Of a stretch of 64,000 nt of DNA, positions 12,560 through 23,535 are shown in pieces (position 1 is the stretch's first letter; each line of letters begins with the position of its first letter). Source of the stretch: Reticulitermes speratus (Eukaryota > Arthropoda > Insecta > Blattodea > Rhinotermitidae); NCBI GenBank assembly GCA_021186555.1, contig JAJKFL010000042.1, positions 29,987,215-30,051,214 of the forward strand, in the 5' to 3' direction. Below the pieces are notes generated by a model. The model saw nothing but the letters and a program-made list of their open reading frames with translations. It had not been told where the DNA came from and did not search any database. Both the position numbers and the translations under genes were made by a program.

Positions 12560-13180
12560 CATCTGGAAAACAAGATAGGCAATGTACGTATAACATACAT
12601 TGTGGCGCATTCGCTTATCCATTGTTTCCATGGAAACGCAACAATGTATTCTCTTTGTAGTGTTGTTGACCTACAAGTAGCTGTCAACAATATCAAACCG
12701 TTAATTGTTGACATGGAAAGGCAATAATAGGTTCCCTCTGCACTGTTGTCAACACTAAACGTACAGGTCTTCGTATGAAGTGCCCGACATTGTTGTGTGA
12801 CTTTAACCAAATCTGGAGCTTCTCGACAGATTCCCATACAAGTCTCCAATATCAGAGTTCACGAAACTCCGTTCCGTGGAAGCCACGCTGATATATGCGG
12901 ACAGACGGAGGGGGCAGGGCTAACAGGCGCTTTTCACTATTTAGGCGAACGCGCTTATTAAACGTACTTGGGTCTTCATGTAAAGTACCCGATACTAATG
13001 TCAGATTTTGCCCAAATGTGGAGTTTCTCGGCAGATTTTCGTAGAAGGTTCCGATATCAAATTTCACGAAAATCCGTCCAGTGGAAGCGGCTCTAATACA
13101 TGCGGACAGAAAGACGGACAGACATGACGAAGCTAATGGGCGCTTTTCGCTATGTATGCAGACGTGCCTAAAAAGAGCAA
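12560..13180 (+). repeat. Interspersed repeat family E, two copies in tandem
   Basis: The first copy runs about 12,565-12,955 (AGGCAATGTACGTATAAC ... GTGGAAGCCACGCTG) and the second about 12,957-13,180 (GGGTCTTCATGTAAAGTACC ... GACATGACGAAGC). The second lacks the upstream block, so the pair looks like a partial tandem duplication or two insertions. Confidence 0.65.
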
Positions 13181-13251
13181 GCAGTGCTCAGGAAAAAGTT
13201 TAACTTGTGTCATAATTAATTTTTCACATTATATCCACCGTGCATTTTGAT

Positions 13252-13394
13252 AATAATTCACAATTTAAAAAACCAACAAATGCACTACATTATCAAGTAT
13301 TGTTCAATATCCCCTGGAACCGAAACGTATGTAGGGGATATTGAACAATACTTGATAATATAGCGCATTTGTTGGTTTTTTAAAATTATGAATT
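13252..13394. repeat. Near-perfect palindrome, 63-bp arms
   Basis: Arms 13,252-13,314 and 13,332-13,394 are almost exact reverse complements around a 17-bp centre holding CCGAAACGTATGTAGG. Both arms include ACCAACAAATGC, also found in the inverted repeat at 21,571. The centre looks like the 3' half of a hammerhead-like motif. It is probably a head-to-head Penelope-like terminal remnant. Confidence 0.7.
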
Positions 13395-15526
13395 GTGTTA
13401 CAATTGTTTATTTTTCTATCTGGCCTTTCCTACCTAACACCGTTCAATTTGTTTTTCTCTCTGCCTTTTCTTTCGTAGTTCGCGCTGTTCCACCCTCGGA
13501 CACCTCATCAAAATATATACATGCAAGCAGTACTACCACCTGATACGGAGTTTTCCCCGAACACTGAATCACGTGCCGCGGACCTGACCATATATATGCC
13601 TCATAACGCGTAACGCGTGGAAATGAAACTTTTGCTGACACCTTCCCAGCCTCGACCCCCACCCTCTTCTAAAACGGACGTTACAGTGCATAAAATAAGA
13701 CATATGACGGTATATTCCCGCTCACATCGGATTTGGTAAGACAGTGCAAATGCAAGTCCAATATTTAATCGCAAATGTCACACCTTATGCGGGATTTTCA
13801 AATTACAACACTGCGAATATGCTTATAAAAGCGAGCTGGCCTAGGGAGTCCATGTATATTATATGACGCTGCCAACGCCGGGCTCAGGCATCGTCACATA
13901 CTATAATACATCCTGTACACGACATACGCCCATCCCTTGTTAATCGAGTGCTTTACGAGTATTCGCTAAAATGAGCAACTCAGACACATGACAATTTTTG
14001 TTAAACGAGTGAACTCCCTAAGCTAATACAAACTCCACGCGAGTAGCTTGTCTGTGAAGACAATGCAACACTTGACAGCTGTCTCGTTCTTCACCAGTTC
14101 TCACGAATTATCCACCATTCCCATACCTGTAGAATAGTTGATCAATTCATTCGTCATGTTAGTGTTAGACTGCGGGTTTAATTCAGCAACCGTCCCTTTG
14201 TTGCTTGAGTTACTACGCACAACAGCTGGCTTTTACAGCAGGCCACCTGGAAGATTAGACCGTATTGCTGTCGCCACAGTTTAATTCCTTTCCCGTCCAT
14301 CTGTCCTCTAGCATTAACATGGATGAAAATTCCTCGCGGAATTTCATCTTTGGTCATCATCATTTTCCTTTTGAATACTATCCAGAGAATAAACTTTGTG
14401 CTAGCAGCATAACATGAAAGAATAAGTGTCACTGGTTTTCTCGTGGCAGAAGTTTTAATCGTGATGGTTCTACACGTTTAATTTCACAGTCCTGTTTGAT
14501 GGAACATCAGAAGTTCGAGGAACTTCCTCCGTATTATTCGTCTAAGTTCAAAACATGCATTTTTTCTTTCTTTAAACTGAAACTGCAAAGTTCTTTTTTT
14601 GTATTTGGCCTGCACTTTTGTTCTATCCTGTTTCCAGTGCCTACGTCAGGGTCATGACTCTTCATGTATCTGTGGCACCCAGAAGTAGTCCCAGCAAAAT
14701 CGGTGCTATCGGATGTTTAAAATATGATCACTTTTGTGGGCAATGAAATTCCACTTTTACTGTGATCTGCTACCCAGTTTTTCACCACTTCTTCCAGGTG
14801 TGACCATTATGCAATATGAGCAACTTCTCTCACTTCTGTAAACCGTTCTGTTTCTCCGTTCACCTATCATTCTGTCGGTTCAGCAGGGCCGAAGTGTCTT
14901 TCAGCTGTCATTTTCCCCTGATCTTTGGCATAATTTATTCCGTTCAGTTTCAAACTTCCAGTGTACAAAAACCTCTTCTGTGTTGCACTTTCGGACCATA
15001 CGACGCAGGGATAATTTAGACAAAATTTTCCTGAAAATGAATTGACCTTATGGTCCGGAAAATATGTCACATTTAAAGGAGAACTTATTAAAATTCTCAA
15101 CACTGGGCCAAAAATTATAAATAAGTGTATCATAATACACATACAGAGTGGGAGAGAAATACCTAGGGCATTTAAATTTCTTGTACAGAGAACAATTTAA
15201 CTAAATAGCAGTTACAGAATACTTTAAATTTTTAAAAGAGCACCTCTTAGATGAATCCATCTTCATAAGCACTGACACATGACTACATTATTTGCATCAC
15301 AACGAATGTCCTGCTTCGTACTCGGGAGACTCCGGATTTAAATCGCGGTCAGGAGAAACGATTATCTTGCAGCTTTCATGATTTCCTTCTGTCCATGGAA
15401 GCATGTTCGAGTACAGTGCCTCATTTTTGGCCACGATCGCTTTGCGAATAGCCGGGTGTGACGAAGCTGAAACTGACGGGCGGAGTTTAATGCTGTACTG
15501 GGGAGTTTAAAAGAGGATTTTGAGTA
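13395..15526. other. No gene recognised
   Basis: Several short frames on both strands (for example 14,178-14,432 minus) without recognisable motifs. No RNA gene seen. Confidence 0.45.
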
Positions 15527-15778
15527 GGGGAAAACCGCAAATATTGGACCCCCTAAGAACAAAAGCGTTTTGACACGAATATTAAAGGAGAAGAATTAAA
15601 AAAATAATTTTCTCTCACAAACGCATTTATTTGGTATTGAACCACATACTTAATATTTACCCTATTGCACAAGAAAGTAAATTTTAAAAATGATTCTTAA
15701 AAGTCAGCATCGGTCCAATTTAAGAATGCGTATTCCTAAATTGGACCACAATGAAAACAATATTTCGCAGAGCACAAA

Positions 15779-16697
15779 ATACAGAATGATTCATGAGTTA
15801 AGGACATTGCTATAGGAGATGATTCCTGAGGTCCTTGTGATCAAAAACGTTCATAAAAGCAAGTGTCCGATTTTGAACGGTTATGGAGTTATGACCGCTT
15901 CAAGCTTAGAACAAAAGGTAAGGATTATTGAAAATATATTTTTTTTCTATGGCTCGACAGCCCTATATGGGCCTGGACCTCCTCGTTTCGTCGAGGTTTC
16001 ATGACCACACATTTTGAGACACACCACAGTCGGTAGGACTCCTCTGGACGAGGGACCAGCTCGTCGCATAGACCTCTACCTGACAACACACAACACTCAC
16101 AAGAGACAGACATCCATGCACCCGGTGGGATTCGAACCCACGATCTTAGTAAGCGAGCGGCCGAAGACCCACGCCTTAGACTGTACGGCCACTGGGATCG
16201 GCTATTGAAAATATATGGAATAAAATAATAAACAAACATATTACCTGAGAAATTTAGCGTATAAATAAATGTAACCATGATATTACCTTTAATTTACACT
16301 GACCTGTGCTTAAAGTAGGTTTTCGAAAATCCCACCCTCATCAGCCACCTCGACGCTCGGTTGTGAATAATGTGCGTTGCTTGCTGCGGTTTCAGCTGAC
16401 AACAAGGAAAACCCCTCCTGCCGCCGGCCAGAGTCGAGTTGCAAGAATTGCGTTCAAGTGCAAGATACTCGTATAAGCCTGGAATGTTACGTCACCCGCC
16501 ATCATTGGTAGGAACAAACGTGTAAACGGTCGCATGCAGTACGCGCGGTTCACAGCAGTGGGTTTATGAGAGTTAAAGAAAGCCCATAGCACCATAACCA
16601 TTGACAATAGAACCCATGTTGATAGGAACGTTTTTGATCACAAAGATCTCAGGAACCATCTCCTACAGCGATGTCCATAACTTATGATTCACCGTAT
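15779..16697. mobile_element. Element with 75-bp terminal inverted repeats nested in the pogo copy
   Basis: The arm 15,779-15,855 (ATACAGAATGATTCATGAG ... GATCAAAAACGTTC) is the inverted match of 16,622-16,697 with roughly 85 percent identity by eye. The interior has no coding frame and holds a SINE. I cannot name the superfamily; head-to-head copies of one repeat would also give this pattern. Confidence 0.5.
15940..16202 (-). repeat. SINE family A copy with 14-bp target-site duplication
   Basis: On the minus strand it starts GCCGATCCCAGTGGCCG and has box-B-like GGTTCGAATCCCACC; the head resembles a Leu/Ser-type tRNA. It ends in a short A-rich tail. TATTGAAAATATAT is duplicated exactly on both sides (15,926-15,939 and 16,203-16,216), which proves insertion by target-primed reverse transcription and fixes both ends. 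Confidence 0.85.
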
Positions 16698-16721
16698 ACA
16701 CAAATCGTCTAAATGCATTCT

Positions 16722-18809
16722 TCACAACGGTACTTCTTCTTCTTCGGTCCCAACTTTGCACAATCTTGGCAGACCCCGGTACCCCATGCATTGGATCATA
16801 TCACGCATTTCGTCCAATTTGCAGATTTTGCAAAACCAGCTCGGCCTACGTTCTGCAACGCTTTCTGGGAAGGCAAGCTTGGGCTTCTTAGTTGCGCATG
16901 AAACTTTATTTTCCAGCTGCACTTTGTGAGGTGTGCTGGTGAGGACTGTAGTAGCCGTTGTCTTCCTTGTCCTTACTCCATTGCTTTTAGGCAGAGATGA
17001 TATTTCTTCTACCTTCCTGTAAGGAGTTGTCGACTTTAGTTTTGGGCCCTTTTATTTCTTGGCAAGGATTGGAAGAGGTTGCTGCCTGGCATTATGTGAC
17101 TGAATCTGTAGTTCCAGCTGAAGGGGAAGTCTTGTGTCGATGCCGCAAAGTCACGGTCTTCAAATACGTTTGGATCAACTGGCCAAACTCCTGTTCTGGC
17201 GAATCCAGTTACTGCGTTGGCTACACTTGCAGCTCGTCCGTAGGATTGTCCAAGTAATTCACTTATTTTTCTCATATGGTGTTGCCGCATCCACTTGTCC
17301 ACGCCTGATTGAAATACACGGAAAGTGGTTTAAGGAAGCCCACGTCCAATGGCTGTAAGCGATGTGTAGTGTGTGCTGGAAGGACAGCAGTATCACTCCA
17401 TTCTCTTGCCAAATTGATAGCTTGAAGTTTTTTTTTTGTATGGGTTGTGTGCCCATCCAGCAGAAGTAATACTTTTGTCTCTTGGCTTGGCTTCGTGGTT
17501 TGTATAAAATGTTTGAGCCACTGAACAAAAACGTCGCTCCTGATCCATCCATTTTCTGTGCAGGCAAACTGTGTACCTGGAGGAGCCCCTGTCGAGAGTT
17601 CAAACTTGAAGCCTAGCCTCTTAAATACAGGGTGGGGCACAGGAACCAAGTGTTTTTGGAATGGGTAGTACTCGGCCATTAGGAAAGGGAGGGGCGTGCG
17701 GCAGGTGACATTCCATTCCTTGGCTCATAGCATTTCACTTTCAGTTGCCATCATGGAGCCGTGGACGCTAGAACACCGCATGTTTGCGTATGATTGTTTT
17801 GTTAGGAGTGGCGAGTCGGTGACCGCGGTTCAGCGTGCGTTTCGCCGCAGATTCAATATTCACCGAAATGACTCTGTTCCCGCTCGTGACACAATCTTAC
17901 GTTGGGTTAACAATCTTCGAACAGGAGGCTCAATAATGAAAAACAAACCGCTCGGTCCCCAACGTACTGTGCGTACTCCAGAGAACGTTGAAAGAGTCAG
18001 ACAAGCGATGTTGCAAAGCCCAGGCCGCTCTGCTCGGAGACATTCAGCTGCACTTCGAATCAGCAATCGTACTGTAAGACGGATTTTGCATGGAGAATTA
18101 CATTTTCACCCATACAAGTTAGCAACGGTGGAACGAATATCCTGGAAGCACTCATGCAACACCTACATGTTGTGTTCGTTCCTCTCTCTGCACTTGTCAT
18201 TGCCCCAACTTGGAGTTTACCCTTACGGGCTAACACTTTTTGTGGTTTTTGGACAGTCGAAAGGGCAATTTCAACCATATTAAATATCCGACCAGCATCC
18301 AAGTTATTTTCGTGAACAATTTTGTCCAAGACACTGAAAAATTCCGTAACATTTTCTTTGCAGAAACCTCGAGCTCTGGCCACAGAGGTTGCTTCAGGCT
18401 GACGGAGTGATATTTCAGGGTGACGAGCAATGAATCCATAATACCACTTGTCGCCAGCTATTTTCTTTTCGTGGCTGAATCTGTGGGGCAAATTGTTTAT
18501 CTCTGCCATTTCATATGCCAAGCGCCGGAGGTCTTTTCTCGTCAATCCAAAATATCTTTCTTCCAACTGCAGCACATGATTTACTAGATCAGTTTCAGCT
18601 TCTTCAGGCAGGTGAGCACTTCGTCCGAATAACTGTTTATGTCCTACAGTATTTACGTTTGTCCCATCAATTCGCCTCTTCAGGGTTTCTTTCGACACAC
18701 TGTAAGTTCGTGCTGCGCAATTAAGCCCCATATCGCCATTCCGATATGCAGCCAATGCTCTCTCCATCATTTCTTCTTTCCAAGTTCCGTATTTGCCTCC
18801 ATTCAACAT
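16722..18809 (-). pseudogene. pogo/Tigger-like transposase, interrupted
   Basis: In order on the minus strand: start at 18,809 (MLNGGKYGTWKEEMMERAL), a Psq-type helix-turn-helix (AARTYSVSKETLKRRI), then a CENPB-like region, the DDE_1 core (LLLLDGHTTHTK; THRLQPLDVGFLKPL), the typical GVWPVDPNVFEDRDF segment, and a Cys-rich tail (CKICK). The segment that in the family reads NVDETGL is NMVEIAL here, so the first catalytic Asp is lost. A foreign fragment sits at about 17,640-18,140 and frames shift near 17,290 and 17,000. Such transposases bind the inverted ends and cut at TA sites. This copy cannot make an active enzyme. Confidence 0.8.
17640..18140 (+). pseudogene. DUF4817 helix-turn-helix transposase fragment inserted in the pogo gene
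   Basis: An open frame from ATG 17,753 to about 18,127 reads MEPWTLEHRMFAYDCF ... AVQRAFRRRF ... RWVNNLRTGGSI ... HFHPYKLATVE. This is the DUF4817 N-terminal DNA-binding domain found on many arthropod Tc1/mariner-type transposases. The catalytic part is missing: the pogo sequence resumes on the opposite strand near 18,140. On the left, pogo coding resumes near 17,640. The intact domain suggests a fairly recent, 3'-truncated copy. I found no clear target duplication. Confidence 0.75.
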
Positions 18810-19706
18810 CCCTATTAGCACACAAATTGAGAATCACCAAAAGGATATATAAATTCAACTTGAAATGCACGTACTGAACTCAGTTCACAAATTTACTTGC
18901 TAATTAATAAACCTCGTAGCTACGAGAATTTATACAGAAGAGTTTGATCTCATTTTCCTGAAATGGACCACATGAAATAGGTGGTCCAATATCGGAAATT
19001 ACTGCCGGTCCAATTTAGAAGAACATGCCATTTTTATTTTCACCAAAGACACTCAGAGACTGGATGGCACAATATTATATGTTCAGGCCCCAATTTTATC
19101 CCAAGGAAGTTGTGTTTGCACATCTGTAGGTGGAACTTACCTCAGTCAAACAGAACTAATTTCACAAACGTAGATGTAGAAGGGAAAAATCAGATGAAGG
19201 ACTTATACAACACAATCAAGTACGTCACAACGAGCCAAGCTTCCTGATCACTGCTAAACTTCCTCCTTCACTCAGAACGGCAACAAGCTTCGACTTTTTG
19301 CCGCTGGAGTGCAGACCATTACTGTCTGTCAACTTCTAGAGCAATGGTCCAATTTAAGAGGTGGTCCAATTTACGCAGTCTTCCCCTACGTCACTTCCCA
19401 CTGAGGAGTTTTTAGGTCCTCATATGAGTACTTTTTGCGCCAATGAACAAACAGCAGAAGCGTGAAACGCCGCACGGTTTGAACACTCACGAGTTATTGG
19501 TAATCTGGAACGAGCCTAAATTGCCTGAAGTACGGCAACTTCTCTAACTGCTTTCTTATGTGTGAAGTATAAAGACAGGAATGTCGGTGTGCTATGTTCA
19601 AACAAAATAGTAATTCGCGTTCACCATTACGTAGCCTTTCATTGATGATGCTGTCAATACCTCACAATACGTACAGTCGAATGGTACAGTGACATATGTA
19701 AAATAA

Positions 19707-19975
19707 GTTTTTTTTTGTGAAGGGCCCCGCAGCAGATGTTATGGACGCACCGCAGCCGTGAGGCTTATTGTGCAACCCTGTGATGATGCTTTTTTTTTTT
19801 CTTGTAATGGAGCACCGGTGGAATGAAACTGACAGGGGAAAACCGAAGTACTCGGGGGAAAACCTGTCCCAGTGTCACTTTGTCCACCACAAATCCCACA
19901 TGGACCGACCCGGGATTGAACCTGGGCTTCCGCGGTGAGAGGCCGGCGACTAACCGCCTCAGCCATGGCACGGCC
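19707..19975 (-). repeat. SINE family B copy, nearly full length
   Basis: Minus strand: head GGCCGTGCCATGGCTGAGG, CGGCCTCTCACCGCGG and box-B-like GGTTCAATCCCGGG; body TTTGTGGTGGACAAAGTG; 3' domain AATAAGCCTCACGGCTGCGG, then GTGCGTCC and an A-rich tail. Imperfect 13-base duplications (TATGTAAAATAAG and TATGTATAATGAG) flank it. The 3' domain matches the end of the array retroposon at 27,356-30,199. Confidence 0.8.
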
Positions 19976-19989
19976 CTATGTATAATGAG

Positions 19990-21570
19990 TTAGAACAGAT
20001 GTTAGGGGAAGCAGTCTTGTCCTAATTTACTCATCATTACGATCCCAAAATCAGGACTGGATTTGGGTATCGCAATCTATGCAGCCCCATTGGACTGCAT
20101 TATTTGAGGGCCCCGAAAGAAGAGACTGGTTTTACTTCAGATTTTGTGTTATGTGAATTCTTACACTGCAATATCTGCACTGCCAGTTCAGGACTATGCG
20201 TGGATAAAACCCCCAATTTAATCTTGCATTGGTTCCAGAAATATCTTAAAACAGCTCCGCCAAAAACGCAGAGCTTCATTGACATAATAGTCTAGTATTA
20301 CTGTCATGTTGATTCTCACGAAGCATAAACTGAAACGAACTTCAGAACCGCTACATTTCATCCGCTGAATAATTTTTAGGAAAAATAAATTCTTATAAGT
20401 TTGACATAATAATTGAGAAAAGGTATCCTCTAAAAAGTATGAAGTGCTTAGAGTCAAAATCCGAAACCATCTCAAAAATGGTTCTTTATCTGTAATAATT
20501 TTGGAGTCTATACCATTCGATTTGCTTCCCTATTACAACAAAATTGCGAGACATCGAAGGAGGAACGTAATGTAAACTTTGCATTACGTCTGTGGCTACT
20601 GACTTAACTGAGTGCTTGGCTTGTCAGTCAATTTGAAGGATTTTTTCTTCTTCCCCCCCCCCCCCCCCCCAAATTATGACTTGCTGTCGCAGGTTTCTCT
20701 ACTTTAAACACAAATGTTATTCGCAAGCTTATGGTTTCTTCGATACATCAGCGGAGTAACTAGTTACGGTATGGATGGCAGGGATTTTTTGTCCCAGGGG
20801 CAGGGATTCTTCTCGTCTCGCAGTGGCCATACTGGCTCTGGAGTCAACACAGGGAAAGAGTGCCAGTGCTGAAATGGCCGGATCGCTGACATTCCACGTC
20901 TTCTATATGCTTTCAAAGCATGCATATGGGCCACATTACCTTACGCTACCTCACTAAATATAAAACATTAACAGGTTTTTAACATTAATAGACCAATGCT
21001 CAAAATTTCAGCAAATCGCAGACATTGAAATAACCAAACATTTAATTTTGTGGTGAAGCGCTGAAGGTCCTTTCTTGACATTCGGCAGGACCTCGAATCG
21101 AATCTCCTTCCGAAGAATGGTTATTACGAATCCGCATTTTTATTCAACATGTCCCTTTAGGAAAATGTTGAACGAGCATGTTAAACTTGGCTCCGACCAT
21201 TTCATACCAAGTCCTTCCCAAAGTAACATGCACAATCATAAAGTAACCTTATAACAGGTGTAGCTGAACTTTCCCTGGCAAGACTGGGTCAAACATACGC
21301 ATGATACGTCTGTATGAGTAGACAGATTATATTGCAAATATGTACAATGTAGCTGCGTTTCGAATCCACCCGCAAGTTGTAAGGAGCCAAGAGAGACCCT
21401 TATCAAAGCATAAGAGTGACTACCTAGCTGGTACGTAAGCCCCCCCCCACCCGAGTTTCTGGGAGTTTGATACCCACTCCTATGTGGCTGCAGTGCTTAA
21501 CCAGTCACATTTGACCACCTTCAGAAATTAAAGCCGACAGTCTGAAGGACCTACACAGAATGGAACTGAA
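19990..21570. other. No gene recognised
   Basis: No supported exon. Holds a C-homopolymer at about 20,654-20,670 and another C-rich run near 21,440, typical of low-complexity spacer. Confidence 0.45.
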
Positions 21571-22017
21571 TATTAATAATTTTATTTCATTCCAACAAAT
21601 GCACTACATTTCTTTCACTTTCACAATACACCACAGGGCGGTAAACAACACAGTAAAAGGACAAGATCAAATGTGATCGAACAACTAGTATACATAGCCA
21701 GCTGTCAAATACAATTTTAATTATCTTTTTAATATTTTATACTACAACTATCTTCAATTCTAAAAATTTTTAATAAAAAACACTGAAGAAAGATAAGCTA
21801 ATTACTATGAACAGAAAGACATGTGATATTTATTGCTGGTGGCTTACAATAATTATGTGTTGTGAAAGTGAGTGAAAAACAATTGGATGTATTGAATATT
21901 GTGAACTGTCGACGACCCTTTTCAGGATGGCACAGAGTGTGCCGAAACTTATGTAGGGGCAAGAAATCAGTGAAAGAAAGGTAGTGCATTTGTTGGATTG
22001 AAATAAAATTATTAATT
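21571..22017. repeat. Inverted repeat with about 47-bp arms, Penelope-like
   Basis: Arms 21,571-21,620 and 21,970-22,017 share TAATTTTATTTCA, CCAACAAATGCACTAC and TTTCTTTCACT in inverted order. The interior at 21,925-21,958 has a perfect GGCAC/GTGCC helix followed by GAAAC and TATGTAGGGG, the 3' half of a hammerhead-like motif, but the CTGANGA core reads TCAGGA. A decayed member of the family at 13,252. Confidence 0.55.
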
Positions 22018-22037
22018 ATAAAAAATGCACGGTGTAT

Positions 22038-22622
22038 ATAATATAAAGTTGTAACTGAATAGTTTTTACAAACTTTCAAGTGTTGTAAGGGGGTCAAGGA
22101 GAGACAATTTGAGATAGGAAACATGTGGTCGGAAAAGTGTCCTTTATATCTAAATTGATGTCGATACAGCGGCTGGGCAAGTAAGAAACCCGCGAAAGCT
22201 AACTTCTGAGATCAGCGATTTTTTTTTAATTTTTCTTTTCGTTTTCATATTATTTATTGGTTGCACATTGTGTGCAATATTTGTATTGCTATTATTTTCA
22301 AATAATTCACAAGAGCTCTTCGAAGTGGCGGCTACCGTCTTCATTGCAGACATTGCAGCGACGCGTCATTTTCTGTCCCTGGCCTCTTCTGAATATTTTC
22401 ACACTTTCCTAGAATTCTAGCTGCCAGATCCATTTCTGTATCTACGGGTCCTATAAATGAGACTCTTGAGGTGACCCCAAAGGAAGAAGTACTGACGCCG
22501 ATTTCGGTACGAAGGTGAAGTTTCCAACCACATGTTCTCTATCTCAAATTACCCCGTCCCCCTTGACCACCCACAAAACCCCTGGACGTTTGTACAAACT
22601 ATTCAGTTAAATCCTGTATATG
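22038..22622. repeat. Inverted pair of about 105-bp arms
   Basis: The segment 22,038-22,140 read on the minus strand (CCGACCACATGTTTCC, CTATCTCAAATTG, CTATTCAGTTACAAC) matches 22,508-22,622 on the plus strand (CCAACCACATGTTCTC, CTATCTCAAATTAC, CTATTCAGTTAAATC). The spacer has no gene. Probably two divergent copies of one terminal repeat. Confidence 0.55.
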
Positions 22623-23054
22623 TCAATGGCGCGAATTAGACTCTCCGCTTACTCTGCAAGTCCGTGCTGCTGCTAAGATAATTGACTGCCCAAAACCTAC
22701 GAAGTCTCGAAAGCAGAATTCGACAGTCTGAGCAGTGGGTGAGCTCAGTACTTCTCATCCATAACCATTTTTACCAAAACCGAATTGTTCCCAAAATTCC
22801 GTGCAACCGATCGAAATTAGTCAGTTTCCCGTGGAAACTTACAGTGAGTTTTGTCTCACTAGAATATGAAGTCACTGCAAACCCATTCAAAGAACGGCGT
22901 GTGTGATATATCGCTTCGTACGTAATCAGGAATCCGTTGTTTCAAAATTATTCAAAACAAGAGCACGTGAAGAATATCACTCCGCATCAGTAACATACAA
23001 ATTTATATCGGTATACAAGTGAGTGTATATGAGTGTTAATTATTAGTCGTGTTC
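22623..23054. other. No gene recognised
   Basis: Nothing beyond short frames. Confidence 0.4.
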
Positions 23055-23260
23055 AGAAGTTGCGAAAAGCGACTATTAAAGTCATGTGTCTGTCCGTCCA
23101 CATGGAGCAACTTGGCTCCCAGAAGACGGATTTTCGGATTTTATGCTGGGGACTTAGATTAAAATCTGTCGAGAAAATTTATGTTTGGCCAAAATGGGAA
23201 AAAATATCCGGCATTTTACATGAAAACCAAAGCACTTTTGTGACAACATCTTGCTGAAGT
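23055..23260 (-). repeat. Interspersed repeat family E, inverted copy
   Basis: Reverse orientation relative to the other copies: TGTCTGTCCGTCC, TTAAAATCTGTCGAGAAA and GGCATTTTACATGAA are complements of family landmarks. Confidence 0.6.
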
Positions 23261-23535
23261 CTTCCCGAAATGAAAGTTTCAGACAAAGGTTTTAGAGAAA
23301 ATCAAAATACACTTTTAATGTCAAATTTTTCCGAAAATCGTGTCGTTTACAAAATAGTTACGAAAATACAGCACAGCCAGGCAGCCCATACATCATAGAA
23401 CAAAATACGGCCCAAAGAAGTTTCGATTTGCACGCTGTGTGATTAGAACAAAATACACAGCGTAATGATATTTAATACTTATTGCTTTCGACCGAATGAA
23501 ACTTTGCGGTTAAGATGAGTCTTGCATGACGGAAC

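Larger units (their letters stand above)
15527..19386 (-). mobile_element. pogo/Tigger-like DNA transposon, non-autonomous through decay
   Basis: Terminal inverted repeats of 24 bp match at 19 positions: the left end starts GGGGAAAACCGC, the right end reads GGGGAAGACTGC on the minus strand, and both reach ATTGGACC. The element is flanked by TA at 15,525-15,526 and 19,387-19,388, the Tc1/mariner-pogo target duplication. TGGTCCAATTTA-type motifs repeat inside both ends (about 15,715-15,745, 18,980-19,015 and 19,345-19,372), plausible transposase-binding sites. It encodes a broken transposase on the minus strand and has been hit by a 0.9-kb inverted-repeat element, a SINE and a DUF4817 transposase fragment. 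Confidence 0.8.

Noticed and set aside
16310..16340. CTGATGA next to GAAAA on the minus strand as another hammerhead
   Set aside because: Stem II does not pair (G-U and U-U only) and no stem III or stem I is present.
18060..18140. RIFVPPLL-like residues as continued pogo coding sequence
   Set aside because: This part is the antisense of the DUF4817 fragment; the similarity to the pogo motif is coincidental and the frame ends at once.
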